Assembly: GCA_027858795.1 (NCBI GenBank)
Contig: JAQICF010000087.1
Coordinates: 1-48,079, forward strand
Direction of reading: 5' to 3'
Source: Candidatus Delongbacteria bacterium
GTDB lineage: Bacteria; Delongbacteria; UBA4055
Length of the DNA stretch: 48,079 bases
Position numbers and translations under genes: made by a program. How positions within the stretch are numbered: position 1 is the first letter of the stretch; each line of letters begins with the position of its first letter. Below are positions 7,301 through 18,400 of this stretch, in pieces. The notes below the pieces were generated by a model, which saw only the letters and a list, made by a program, of their open reading frames with translations, was not told the DNA's origin and ran no database searches.

Positions 7301-9094
7301 TCATTTATATTAAATCCACCCACTTATACTGAGCTTACATATCATCATTTTGACAATTTTAAAGTTCAAACTTTTTATAACATAAATTTACCACCAGTAA
7401 TTGATCCGGTTCCAGATCAGGAAATGAATCAACATTGTGGTTGGCAAAGAATCGAACTTACTGGGATATTTGATGGTGAAAATTCTATTTTAGAAGATAA
7501 TGAAGATCTTGAGACTCAAGGGAAGTCTTTATACAAAGATATAAGAGCAATTAAAGACATAGAACAAAGAGCTGATGGATCACTTAAAATAACTGCTATT
7601 ATTCAGGACGGTAAAGAATTTAAAGAAGTCACATTGCCGGTTAATTCAAAATCTTCAGAGGAATATTTGAATCAGGAAGTTATAAGTGTTATTTTTGAAA
7701 GCGATAATAAATCATTATTACCTCTTGATAGTATGAAATTTGAGGAAGAATATGTAAAAGGTGATACAGAAGTAACTCTTCTATACAGACCAGTTGATAC
7801 GGTGAATGGAGAAACTGAAATAACTATTACAGTCACAGATGATGGTGGAATAGATCATAATGGGCAAGAAACAAAAGATATGAAGTTTAAGGTGACAGTA
7901 CTTCCTTTTAATCCGCCTGATTATGAAACTACAATTACTGAGTTCGAAGGAATAATAGAGGACTTCACACCGTTTGAAATAAATCTCGATGATAAATTTA
8001 CAGATCCTGAAGGGGATGAGATATATTACAAAAAAAGCTCAGATGATGCACTTATTGATGTAAAATTAAACGGTAGCACACTCAGTGTAACCAGTGTTCC
8101 TGATGCGTGGGGAACAGGTAAAGTAATAATTGTAGCAGATGACAGTACCGGTACAATACCAACAGTCATAGAAATAACTATAGACATACCTGATGATGAA
8201 GATGATCTATGCTTCTCAAGTGATTATGAAGAACAGGATGTACAACTTCCTGTTAATTTCGGTTCAAAATCAATTGATATCGCAGAGCAGTTTACGAGTG
8301 AATTGCCAACTCCTGCTGTATATGATGTAACCTTAAGTAATACAGGAATTATAGAAGCTGAAATGGTTGAAAGTGTATTGAATCTGACTTCTATAGCTGA
8401 TGTAACCGGACAAGTAGATCTAACTGTTAATGTGACATTTGATACAAGAGTCATAAGCACTCAAATAAAAGTGGTGGCTGGAAATTTAAGCCCTGAGATC
8501 ATAGCTAAAATACCTAATATTACAACTGATCCGAATTTTGAGCCTATCTATATCAATCTTAAAGATCATTACAGTGATCCTAATAAAGACTGGTTGGGTT
8601 ACAGCATAACTTCAGCAAAAGGTTTCGTAGAACCATATATCTCATTTTACGACGATCAGCTTGTAATAGAAAGCAAACCTAATATAAGTGGAGTGGACAG
8701 TTTATTCCTATCTATTTATGATGGAGAGTTCACTATCTACGATTCACTGGTAGTAACCATAGGAGAAGTGACTGATCCTGTAGATTATCTTGTAACTCCT
8801 ATAGAAGATCAGCATGTTATGGAAGACTTTGGAACAAAAACAATAGACTTAAATGAACATTTCGCAGATCCGAATGGAGATGGTATTAACTATGTTGTCA
8901 GCTATGACAATACAAAAGTAACATGTGAAATAGTTGATGGACATCTGCTAGTAGTTCACAGTATGGCAAATTATCATGGATATTCACCGATAATGGTCGC
9001 AATAGACGATGGAGTAAAAGAGATTCCTGAAGGAAAGTTTGAAGGTTGCGATCCAAAGAATGTGATAACGATAAAAGAGAAAATTAAAAGATAG
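4397..9094 (+). CDS. Secreted multidomain metzincin-like metalloprotease 1
   Basis: This 1565-residue exported protein starts with a signal peptide (MRKALTLAIVFIFFHLFSYS). Residues 172-182 read HEIIHGLGLGH, the full metzincin zinc motif HExxHxxGxxH, followed by IMYYTN, a plausible Met-turn, so the first 230 residues are probably an active zinc endopeptidase. Residues about 737-997 resemble a choice-of-anchor J (cleaved-adhesin) jelly roll, with SPVIEVPA, LTFDYARE, IRLKFIQYF and HHFDNFKV. About five Ig/cadherin-like domains follow to the end (roughly 999-1565). It has no T9SS sorting domain; it ends in EGCDPKNVITIKEKIKR, identical to the paralogue at 36243. The C-terminal 900 residues are well conserved with that paralogue, the protease half poorly. 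Substrate is unknown; the neighbouring giant protein is an obvious candidate. Start chosen from the signal peptide and ribosome binding site. Confidence 0.85.
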   Translation: MRKALTLAIVFIFFHLFSYSHYNFNSDRINPSVMFQCTGGTYTVSFSGSNLNTIGSKYSSLIIDTLNEIVFENKLNIVPNIPTVICPETTPADIGNIPNTIRFFWLEESADNPKAIMGTRSYYVDEHSYTIEPDGKKYKYVNQIRINVYNEIAQKYLTTNEGKEKLKGTIRHEIIHGLGLGHTWSDHPQNAEKKIMYYTNKGDRNSYPEADEENGLLGWYSPARFKKEYNIGTPRTPKVMNLLNGNNVVDLEILENQKSYNVELFYNYEDSEVETEFLKLDDGTYLKIDQCIGNIRHEISSKDPISIEWKVDLKKDYKELETLFEDLDEEYKPFVRMYAENCEDNYHNQQELGLTYVKDKALDTLDFNISKPSIQLSSSYFPLIGFEMVDIRLWATDYRGNVREFAEDHNFQKYIDYVKYDIIPVTMGGKSEAVKSMNIPYSDDTYFNISVPGIFFDHTIGYDITATFYANDVTEITKANDYFNIYKIETNYAAEEKNKSIVTDAIPVLEIDYSKLNDGILQLQSNPVPMNLDLDPYGEKETPTEIKFLYATLEDGKIGEYEEISRSSTFVYDWDLSHKESDKYILKALAKYPSESDFNTKYFTLNPINLTRPINLGTKSMIFKDPRNDPDPNDKNVYGHIDPLDELDTLVVTLPLYDTEEEYWGGVEILKNGELVPDEIYIPKTEPEYIDDLEKQIRTYKFVWNYSEQPEGFVTMHARYKNDILSFSQKKMKVGYAENWDTFDEGMGDWSTVGLTQFAYPPNSGQELHYWRTTENTNIYDVEGFVDTPLEPFTSNDLRTSTANFTSQRYEILSPVIEVPAESDNVQTFLTFDYAREYGSIVTGAGGRSLMVIQVYDESGNNMIEQFYGAMDTKDDVLDEQTNEISHFPIDGSPLNMPNFFEPNNAGLYGDNIWNTYGFWLNWGAAVDDDAYHDYSGQKIRLKFIQYFTNEFAGIVDNWAGGTVFNPGSFILNPPTYTELTYHHFDNFKVQTFYNINLPPVIDPVPDQEMNQHCGWQRIELTGIFDGENSILEDNEDLETQGKSLYKDIRAIKDIEQRADGSLKITAIIQDGKEFKEVTLPVNSKSSEEYLNQEVISVIFESDNKSLLPLDSMKFEEEYVKGDTEVTLLYRPVDTVNGETEITITVTDDGGIDHNGQETKDMKFKVTVLPFNPPDYETTITEFEGIIEDFTPFEINLDDKFTDPEGDEIYYKKSSDDALIDVKLNGSTLSVTSVPDAWGTGKVIIVADDSTGTIPTVIEITIDIPDDEDDLCFSSDYEEQDVQLPVNFGSKSIDIAEQFTSELPTPAVYDVTLSNTGIIEAEMVESVLNLTSIADVTGQVDLTVNVTFDTRVISTQIKVVAGNLSPEIIAKIPNITTDPNFEPIYINLKDHYSDPNKDWLGYSITSAKGFVEPYISFYDDQLVIESKPNISGVDSLFLSIYDGEFTIYDSLVVTIGEVTDPVDYLVTPIEDQHVMEDFGTKTIDLNEHFADPNGDGINYVVSYDNTKVTCEIVDGHLLVVHSMANYHGYSPIMVAIDDGVKEIPEGKFEGCDPKNVITIKEKIKR

Positions 9095-9123
9095 GGGCTA
9101 GGGATTAGGGTGTAGGGGCAAGT

Positions 9124-9138
9124 TATCCCAACGGGATA
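9124..9138. repeat. Palindrome TATCCC-AAC-GGGATA
   Basis: This is a perfect 6-base stem with a 3-base loop, flanked by GT and TAAC that extend it imperfectly. It is the first of a closely spaced series after the protease 1 stop codon and no T tract follows it. Confidence 0.6.
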
Positions 9139-9153
9139 TAACATCCCTAACCT

Positions 9154-9167
9154 CAGGTTTCAACCTG
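9154..9167. repeat. Palindrome CAGGTT-TC-AACCTG
   Basis: This is a perfect 6-base stem, with outer ATCCC (9143-9147) and GGGAT (9170-9174) also able to pair, so the whole 9143-9174 segment can form one long imperfect hairpin. Confidence 0.6.
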
Positions 9168-9185
9168 TGGGGATAAATGGATCCC

Positions 9186-9201
9186 TCCCGATGAATCGGG
9201 A
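9186..9201. repeat. Palindrome TCCCGAT-GA-ATCGGGA
   Basis: This is a perfect 7-base stem with a 2-base loop. It is followed by AGGATGAC, the same terminal sequence as the dispersed repeat 80 bases later, suggesting a composite element. Confidence 0.6.
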
Positions 9202-9253
9202 AGGATGACAGATGTAGAGTCGGGGTTTACCTCCGACCTAAAACGATTGAAAG

Positions 9254-9281
9254 AAAGATCCTGAAATAAATTCAGGATGAC
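9254..9281 (-). repeat. Dispersed intergenic repeat, copy 2
   Basis: This is AAAGATCCTGAA, five bases, then TTCAGGATGAC. The stem ATCCTGAA/TTCAGGAT (9258-9265 and 9271-9278) is perfect over eight bases. It is the best-preserved of three copies in the window and lies about 160 bases after the protease 1 stop codon; copy 3 lies at a similar place after protease 2. Confidence 0.65.
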
Positions 9282-9427
9282 AGTAAAATGCTTTCTGCCT
9301 GAGAAACAGAAAGTATAAATTGAGGAGAAAACACACAAATGATCTATAAGACCATTCATTTATTTATATATAAAGAATAAATATTTCCCAAAAACATCTT
9401 AAAATCCAAGATCTGAATTCAGTAGTC

Positions 9428-9464
9428 TTCTAAAGAGTATTCAATATTTTAGTGTTCTTTAGAA
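9428..9464 (+). promoter_or_regulatory. Hairpin in the leader of the giant gene
   Basis: TTCTAAAGA (9428-9436) and TCTTTAGAA (9456-9464) pair perfectly over nine bases around a 19-base AT-rich loop, ending 22 bases before the ribosome binding site of the giant gene. It could act on mRNA stability or translation; this is inference from position only. Confidence 0.4.
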
Positions 9465-9486
9465 AATTATAAAAAAAGATAAATTC

Positions 9487-9490
9487 GGAG
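9487..9490 (+). promoter_or_regulatory. Ribosome binding site of the giant gene
   Basis: GGAG lies seven bases before the ATG at 9498, in the context GGAGAAGAAAGATGAGAAAG, nearly the same as for the two small exported-protein genes. Confidence 0.75.
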
Positions 9491-9497
9491 AAGAAAG

Positions 9498-12400
9498 ATG
9501 AGAAAGAATGAAATTCTAAGACATCTAGTAGCACTATCAATAATTGTATTTGCAGGGATCTTATTTGCAGGGAATACAACTACAGGTAGAACAAAAATAC
9601 AGGATCGTCCTGTACTTGTAAATACGGTAGATGATTCACCAATCGTACCTAATTACACAAAATATCTCAATGCGTCATATTTCTATATGATCGTAGAACC
9701 GGTAAATGATCTACCGTCACTGATAAGTGAGATCCCTGACATGGATAAGCTTTCCAATTTCGAAGAATTTACATTAGACCTCTCTGAATATTTTTATGAT
9801 GTGGATGGTGACACATTAACCTACGAGTTAGGATTTGATCCGGCACAAGTAAGTTGTTCATTTGATTCCACAGGTTATAATCTGATTCTCAACAGCGTTG
9901 TTGGATGGTCAGGAATAGCTAGTATTACTGTGACAGCTGATGATGGAGTAGTTGAAGATGATAAAATAATAGCAAATTCTTCAAAGACAATGAGCAAAGT
10001 TTCGATCTCTGATAACTTTAATATCAATGTAAATGCATTTGATGTTTTAGCTGTAACCAATTTAGAAACATATTTGAAAAATGATCTTGAACCAATAGTG
10101 GAATTAACAAATTCAGTAGAAATTCTAAGTGTTCAAGCAACTTATAGTGTAAATGGACAACCTGAAACGGCAGTGTTATTCACTGAAACAGAAACAGGTT
10201 CTTATAATTATACAGGTATAATTCCGGCTTTAATATTACAAGGTGAAGGTGTATTGAGTTTTTCAGTTGAGGATATTTATGGGCATATTCTTGAATTTGG
10301 ACCATATACAATAAAATGGCATGAGCTTGAACTGGACAATGAACTGCTTGTCGATTATTTATTTTCAGGAAACACAAAAAATGCTGCTGAGAGTATTTAT
10401 GGAGATGCAACTGCAAATGGTGCTGTTTTATCGGAAGATCGATTTAATAAAGCAGCCAGAGCTTACTCTTTTGATGGTAAAGATGATTTTATATCATTTC
10501 CACAATTTAGTATATTGGATGAATATACAGTTTCTGTATGGTTTAAGCCTAATACGACATGGAACAGCAAAGTTGGTAAATCAAAAGGGATAACAAAAGG
10601 TACAGCACAGACTATATATCAGGCAAGTGGTGTGAATCCTGATACATTTATTTCGTTTGATCTGGATTACAGCGGTTCTATAAGCTATAACACATCAGAT
10701 GAAGTTACACATGGTTTATATACACAGACAACCGAATGGAATTCAGACAAATGGTATCATGTAGCAATATCTTTTGATTCAGAATCTAATGAGAAGAAGA
10801 TATACGTTAATGGTGTTCTTGAAAATACAGAAAGTATTGATGGTTTAACTTTAAATACAGGTGGATGGCACGGGATTGGTAGAAATACACACGATATGTC
10901 ACACTTTAACGGATCTATTGATGATGTGAAAATTTACAATAGACCTTTGACTAATTATGAGGTACAAGCTTTAAATTCAATTGAAGAATCTGAAGCTTTA
11001 AATGATGACATGATTGTATATTTACCATTTGATGGTGATTTTAAAGATTATAGTGGTAATGATTATGAAGTAAACAATCTTAATAATGTTGAACTGACAT
11101 ATGACAGAGTCAATTATAAAGCAAGTTCAAGTAAATATAATGATGGTAAATATGATCGTTTATCAATCAATGTTAGCAATCAAACACTCAATTCAGCATC
11201 AATTAATACTTGGGTCAAACTTGACAATACTACAAGCGCAAGAAAACAGGCAATAGTATCAGCATTATATAATACGTATTATACACTTTTTGGATTCAAT
11301 ATTGATATAGTTAACGGAAGTATAACATGGTATGAATATGGTGCTCAGACAGTAACTATTAATGCAGGACTTATTCCTGATAAATGGTATATGATAACAT
11401 CGTTAAGAGAAGCAAACATACTTAAGATTTTTGTTGATTCCAATCTTATTTATAGTCAGGATATTGGTCAGAGTATTACTAACCTACCATATGCTTTAGA
11501 TTATTTTGGAGTGGGTGGAGGTAACTGGCAGAATTATACATATGGAACAATAGATGATGTAAGATTCTATGATAAGATTTTAACAAATTCTGAAATTGCA
11601 TATCTTTTTAATATGGATACATCAGATAAATATCCTCCAAAATTGGTTGCATCAGATATCAATGCAGTTGATGCGGGTAATCCATTACCGATAGAATTAA
11701 CTTTATTTGACCAAAGTGAGATTAGTTCTGTGGTAGGTAAGTACTGGCTGAATGGTGAAGAAGAAAGTGTGTCTGAAGCAACACTACTTAGAGTCGATAG
11801 CTTATCAGATGAAGTGTTTGATGTATATGCAATCGAAATTCCAGCATATCCATACGAAACTGAAGGGATGATCTTCTTTGATGTAAAAGATTCTAATGAT
11901 AATTTTGTAATAACTGATGAATTTCCAATAAAGTGGAATTCAATGAATCATCTAAGTGGTTCATTACAGGATACTCTAAAAAATATTGGAAGACCATATC
12001 ATGTAGTAGGTGATATTTCTGTCGCTGATAGTACAAAGCTTGTGATTGAATCAGGCGTGGAATTGTTATTTGACGGATATTATAAATTTGATGTATTTGG
12101 GCAATTAGTAGCTGAAGGCTCAGAAAATGATTCGATAATATTTACAAGTGCAGATAATTCAGGATTTGAACTGACTGCGGCTAATACAACAGGAGCATGG
12201 GCTGGAATAAATATTAACAGTAATGCGAGTGTAAACGGACATACATCTTTTAAATTTTGTGAGTTTTCTTACGCAAAAAAAACAAATTATAGCTGGTATG
12301 CTGGTGGTTGTATATCTGTATCAAACACTGATAGCCTTGTTATCGAAGATTCCATGATTGAAAATGGTTACTGTAATCCAAACGGTGGCGGAATTTATCT

Positions 12401-15400
12401 AAATAATTGCGATAATGTACTGTTAAAAAATAATTTATTTTCAAACTGTAGTGTGCCAGGTAGTGGTGGAGCATTATTTATTAATTATTCAAATGATCTT
12501 AAGATTATTAATAGCAAATTCACTGATAATAATGTAAATCAAAGCGGTGGTTCCATATATGCTAATGTAGTAGGGGGAACTTATTCGGAGATCTCCCAGT
12601 GTGAATTTTATGGAAATAATGCATCAGGGCATGGAGGTGCATTGTATGCATATGCATCAAGCATTAATTTTAACAATAATTTAATAACGGACAATCATGC
12701 AGCTTATGGTGGTGGGTTGTCTTTGTATATTCCATATAATTACACTTTCAATCTATCAAATAATACAATTGTTAATAATTCTGCAGCTTATGGTGGTGGT
12801 GTTTATTTTCATGAGAGTGGTAGCTTTAATGATTTATTTATAAATAATGTAGTTTATGGGAACAATGCAACAACGTTAGGTGATCAAATTGTTATTAATA
12901 ACACATCAAATTATGGTCCTGTAATGAAGAGCAACGATATTCAGGGTGGTTTTAACTTAATTAGTGGTGCAGGTGCAAGCTTAGGATTCAAAGGTGTATA
13001 TGAAAATAATCTAGATATAGATCCTGAATTTATTTCAGAAACTGATTATAAATTGAATTCAGGTTCGTTATGTATTAATGCTGGAACTGAAGAATATAGT
13101 ATTCTAGCTGCAATAGACTTTGATGGTAATATCAGAATTTCAGAAGAAACTATAGATATTGGTGCATTTGAGTATCAAGGAGATGGAAATAGAGTAAATA
13201 ATGTTGAATTTAGTTTAGTGGAAGGAGTTTATCCAATTGATCAGATAGTTGAGCTTTCAACAATTACTCCTGATGCAACTATTTATTATACTTTAAATGG
13301 AACTGATCCTGATGAAACTTCGATATTATATAATGAGCCGATAAATGTTTCAAGAATAGGTATTATTAAAGCAAAAGCCTATAAAAATGAGATATCGCCT
13401 AGCTTTATTGAGAAAAGATCATATTTTATTGGACAGGAATTATCGGGTGACATTTCAGGAAACATTCCTAATACTGGGAAGCCTTATTTTATAACTGGTA
13501 ATCTTAATGTTCCTTTAAGCACGACAGCAGTTTTAGAACCAGGTGTTGAATTTTTATTTATTGATAGATATAAAGTTGATATAAATGGTACGATCATAGC
13601 AGAAGGTTCTGAAACAGATTCAATTAAATTTAAAGTAGCTGATTTTTCTGATGATACTAAGAAATGGTATGGTATAGAATTTACATATAATTATACTTTA
13701 GACAATTCGATTTTCAGATATTGTGAAATTTCTGATTGTATTGGAACAGGAAGAGGGGCAGCTATTTATCTTGAAAAATCTTACAATGTGATTATCGATA
13801 AATGTACTATTGCAAACAATAAAACATCTTCGGATGCTGGTGCAATAAGTATTTTTAATGGTTCAAAGGATATAATAGTTTCGAATTGTGATCTTATTAA
13901 TAATACAGCCGGAGGAATCGGAGGAGCAATATTTATTGATACTTATTCATATATACCAGAAAATATTTCAATTTTGAATAATAATATATATGGAAATCAC
14001 TCAAATGGTAGTGGCGGTGGTATTGCAATGGATAGATGTACAAACTCTACTATTACAGGAAATAATATTTCAAATAATAGCTCAAATTATTTTGGAGGTG
14101 GAGTTTATTTATCAGGTGTATTAGCTAATAAACTTGTATTTGCAGAAAACAATATTGCAGAAAATTATTCAAAAAAGAACGGTGGTGGATTATATTTGAC
14201 AGGATGTCATTTTTCTTTAACCAACAATTTTATATCTTCGAACTCAACAAGTGAGAACGGTGGTGGAGTATATACGACAAGCTGTACTGATTTGGTAATA
14301 GAAAGTAATAAAATCACAGATAACAAATCTGTCTTAGATGGTGCTGGAATAGATTGTTATTATAGTAATGGGAGTATTATAAAAAACAATTCAATTTTAA
14401 GAAATATTTCTAATAGGAATGGTGGCGGTGTGTATTTCAACTACACTAATACTGATTTTATTAACAATTCGATTGTGCTCAATACTGCAATGAGTGGAAG
14501 TGGAATCTATTTTGCAGGTTCAGGGACTTATACTCCTAAAATTATAAACAATATTGTATTTGGTAACAATATTGCAAATAGCTCAATCAATAGTCAGATA
14601 ACAATAGTAGCGAATAATTACGATCCTGATTTTTTCAATAATAATATTGAAGGTGGAAGAGAATTGTTAGCTGGAGTAGGCAGTTCAGAAACTTACTTTA
14701 CAGGCCAATATGTCGATAATATGAATGTTGATCCTTTATTCATTTCAGATAATGACTTCTCACTTGACAACTATTCTCCTTGTATAGATTCAGGAATTGC
14801 AGATGTATCAGAATTGAATTTACCAGAAACTGATCTTAATGGAAATCCTAGATTGGTAAATACAATTGATATTGGAGCTTACGAGTGGCAAACTAACGAA
14901 CAATTGATCTCTGAGATTAAGTTCTCATTGGATGAAGGTAGATATAATATAGGTACAAATCTGGGTTTGTCATGTCAAACTACTGATGTAGATATTTATT
15001 ATACTCTGGATGGTACGGAACCTGATGAAACGTCTACATTATATACAGATTCGATTTCACTGATCTCAGGGGATATGATAGTAAAAGCCAAAGCATCTAA
15101 AGAAGGAATGATAAGTGATGTTGTTGTAAAGCAATATGATATCGGTATTGAGATATCCGGTGAATTATCTGGCACTATAGAAAATGATGGTTATACTTAT
15201 TTTGTAAATGGAGATATATTTATTAATAATGGTGAAACATTGATCGTTGAACCAGGTGTTAGTTTTAAATTTTTAGGTCACTATAAAGTAGATGTGCAAG
15301 GAACTATTATAGCAGAAGGAACTGAAAAAGATTCGATCATATTCACACCTTACGATAATACATTATTCTATGATTATACTATCACTGATGGTGGATGGAA

Positions 15401-18400
15401 AGGTTTTAAATTTATAAATACTCCGGCTCCAAATGATACTTCAAGATTTGAGTATTGCAAGATTGAATATTGTAAGGACATAGCTACGGGTTCAAATGGT
15501 GGTGCTTTTAGACTTGAGAATGTTAGTAAATTCAAAATAAATAATTCGTTGATTAATAATAATTATTCAAAAGTTAATGGTGGAGCAATTTACGCTTACC
15601 AATCATCAATTGAAATCACTAATTCGGATATGTCAAATAACTATGCAAATACGTATGGTGGTTGTTTATACGTTAATAACAGCAGTTTAACTGACAAGCA
15701 CGTTAATATTGAAAAGAATAATATAATAGATAATAGAGCTTACAGCCAATCCGGAGGAGGAATTGCTCTAAATGGTGTGATTTCGGCATCTATTTCAGGA
15801 AATATTATTGAATCAAATGTTTCTAATTGGTATGGAGGAGGAATTCATGCATATGGATCAATTTTCACAATTTCTAATAATTTAATATCAAATAACTCTT
15901 CAATATATAGTAGAGGTGGTGGTGGTGGATGTTATTTTGATAAATTAAAGATAAATATGTACAATAACACAATTGTAAACAATGATGCTCCCGCTGGAAC
16001 CCAAATTTATTTCTATAGGTCCACTACAGGTAATGAGTATAATTTATCAAATAATATAATTTACAATCATAATTCTGATGGGAATAATAATATCTATATC
16101 TATTCTTCTTGGGTTGATCCGAATTTTAAAAATAATTTAATACAGGGTGGATATGAAAGTTTTACCGGCACTGGAGGAAGTGATAGTTATTTTACTGGTG
16201 AATTTACAAACAATATTGATATAGATCCCCTGTTTTCTGATTTAGAAAATAATAATTACGGCTTGACTGAGTTGTCACCATGTATAAATTCAGGTTTAAT
16301 TGATCTTTCCGAATTGAATATACCTTTGTATGACCTTGCAGGTAATCACAGGATCATAGATGATATTATCGATATTGGTGCTTATGAATATGGAACAGCT
16401 ATCCAACTAGCATCTCCGATTATTTATCCTGAATCAGGTAATTTTGCTGATTCGATATCAGTATGGATAGGATCAGAAGACGGACAAGGACTAATATATT
16501 ATACTATAGATGGTTCCGAACCCTCAATGGAAAGTGAAACAGCAAAACTATTTACAGACAGTATTAAAGTAGGTAATGATGTAAATATTGTTAAGGCAAA
16601 AATATTTAAAGAAGGTTTAGTTGAAAGTAATACTGTAACAGAAAAATATTATATCGGTGGTTATTCCTCAGATGTTTACGGTTTATGGACAAAAGCAAAC
16701 AGTCCTTATTTTATAAAATCGGATATTACCATACCAAACGGCAAAAAGTTAACAATTGAACCGGGAGTAGAAGTAATATTTGCAAATGAAAGTGGATTGA
16801 CAGTAGATGGTGCAATTGAAGCAAACGGTTTAAGAACAGATTCGATATATTTCCATGCTGAATATGATTCAGTAGGATGGAAAGGTCTTAATTTTGATCA
16901 ACCAAATGCATCTAATGGATATTCAACTATTTCATACTGTAATTTTAATAATGCAAGAACTTTAGGAACAGAAACCGACGGTGGAGCTATTTACTGTTAC
17001 AAATGGTCGAAAATATATATTGATAATTCAACTTTTGAGAATTGTATGGCAACTGAAGAAGGTGGAGCAGTATATAGCTATATGTCTTCTCCTAATATCA
17101 GAAACAATACTTTCAAAAACAATTCATCTACAAATGGTGGAGCGCTATATGCCTATTATTATATTACAGATAATTCGATATCAAACAATTTATTTTATAA
17201 TAATTCTGCAGAAAAAGGTGGAGCGATATATTTAAACTATTATACTAAAACAATTATTAACAATACTATAACAAATAATTATTCATCTCTCGATGGTGGT
17301 GGATTATTTCTATATAATTGTTCTCCCCAATTTTATAATAATCTAGTATTTGATAACAAAGCAATGATCGAAATAAATCAAATTTCATTAAGCAATACTA
17401 CATCAGACCCCTCATTCATAAATAACAACATACAGGGAGGAAAAGAATCTTTTTCCGGTATAGGGTCTGGATATGAATACTATGGAGAATACACTAGTAA
17501 TATTGATGTTGAACCGTATTTCGTTGATGTTCAAAATAACAATTATGATCTTCAAGCATACTCACTTTGTATTAATAATGGAAGCGAAAGTGCTTACAAT
17601 TTTGATATTCTTAGCTATGACCTGAATGGAAATGAAAGGACACATAATTCTAAGACTGACATAGGTGCATTTGAATATCAGAATATCTATCAATATGTAG
17701 AGACTCCGGTAATATCAAATAATGAAACATTTTATACAGAACAATTTCTAGTTGAGATATTCAGTCTTACAGATGATACAAATATTTATTATACATTGGA
17801 TGGTTCAGAACCTGACAAAAATTCTAATCCTTATACCAATGGATCTCCAGTTTTAATTTCATCTAATACAACAATAAAAACAAAAGCTTACAAAGATGGT
17901 TATACACCGAGTTTAATTCAATCTAAAGTTTACTATTTTGGAAGAGAGCTAAAGGGAAACCTTTCTGGAACACTAGCCTATAAAGATTTGCCTTATTATG
18001 TAACGGGTGATCTAAATATTTTAGCAGGAGATAGCCTTCACATAACTGAAGGTGTGGATATAAAGTTTATGGATCCATATCAATTGCAAGTAAGAGGAAA
18101 ATTAATTGCTATTGGTACTAATGAAGAACCAATAAATTTTAGCCCAGTTGACAATTCAGGTTTCTTTCTTAATAAGCATTTTACTGGAGGTTGGAAAGGA
18201 ATATATTTTTACTATGCAAATTTAGAAACTAATAAATTAAAGTATTGCATTTTTAAAAACTCAAAAAAAATAGATAGTGGTTATCAAGTTGACTCTCATG
18301 GTGGTGTTATATACAATGTTGGTTCAAAAGTTTCAATAGAAAACAGCAAGTTCATTGATAATAAAGCAAAATATGGTGGTGCTATTTCTTCAAATGGTAA

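Larger units (their letters stand above)
9095..9497. other. 403-base intergenic region filled with palindromes, leader of the giant gene
   Basis: There is no credible gene here; a minus-strand open frame at 9153-9359 runs through the palindromes and lacks a ribosome binding site. The region contains five separate hairpin-forming sequences, listed individually, and then the ribosome binding site of the giant gene. It could separate the first two genes of the locus from the giant gene and may hold a promoter, but no clear promoter motif is visible. Confidence 0.6.

Noticed and set aside
9153..9359. 68-residue minus-strand gene in the giant gene leader
   Set aside because: The frame runs through three palindromes and a dispersed repeat, has no ribosome binding site and no recognisable protein features.
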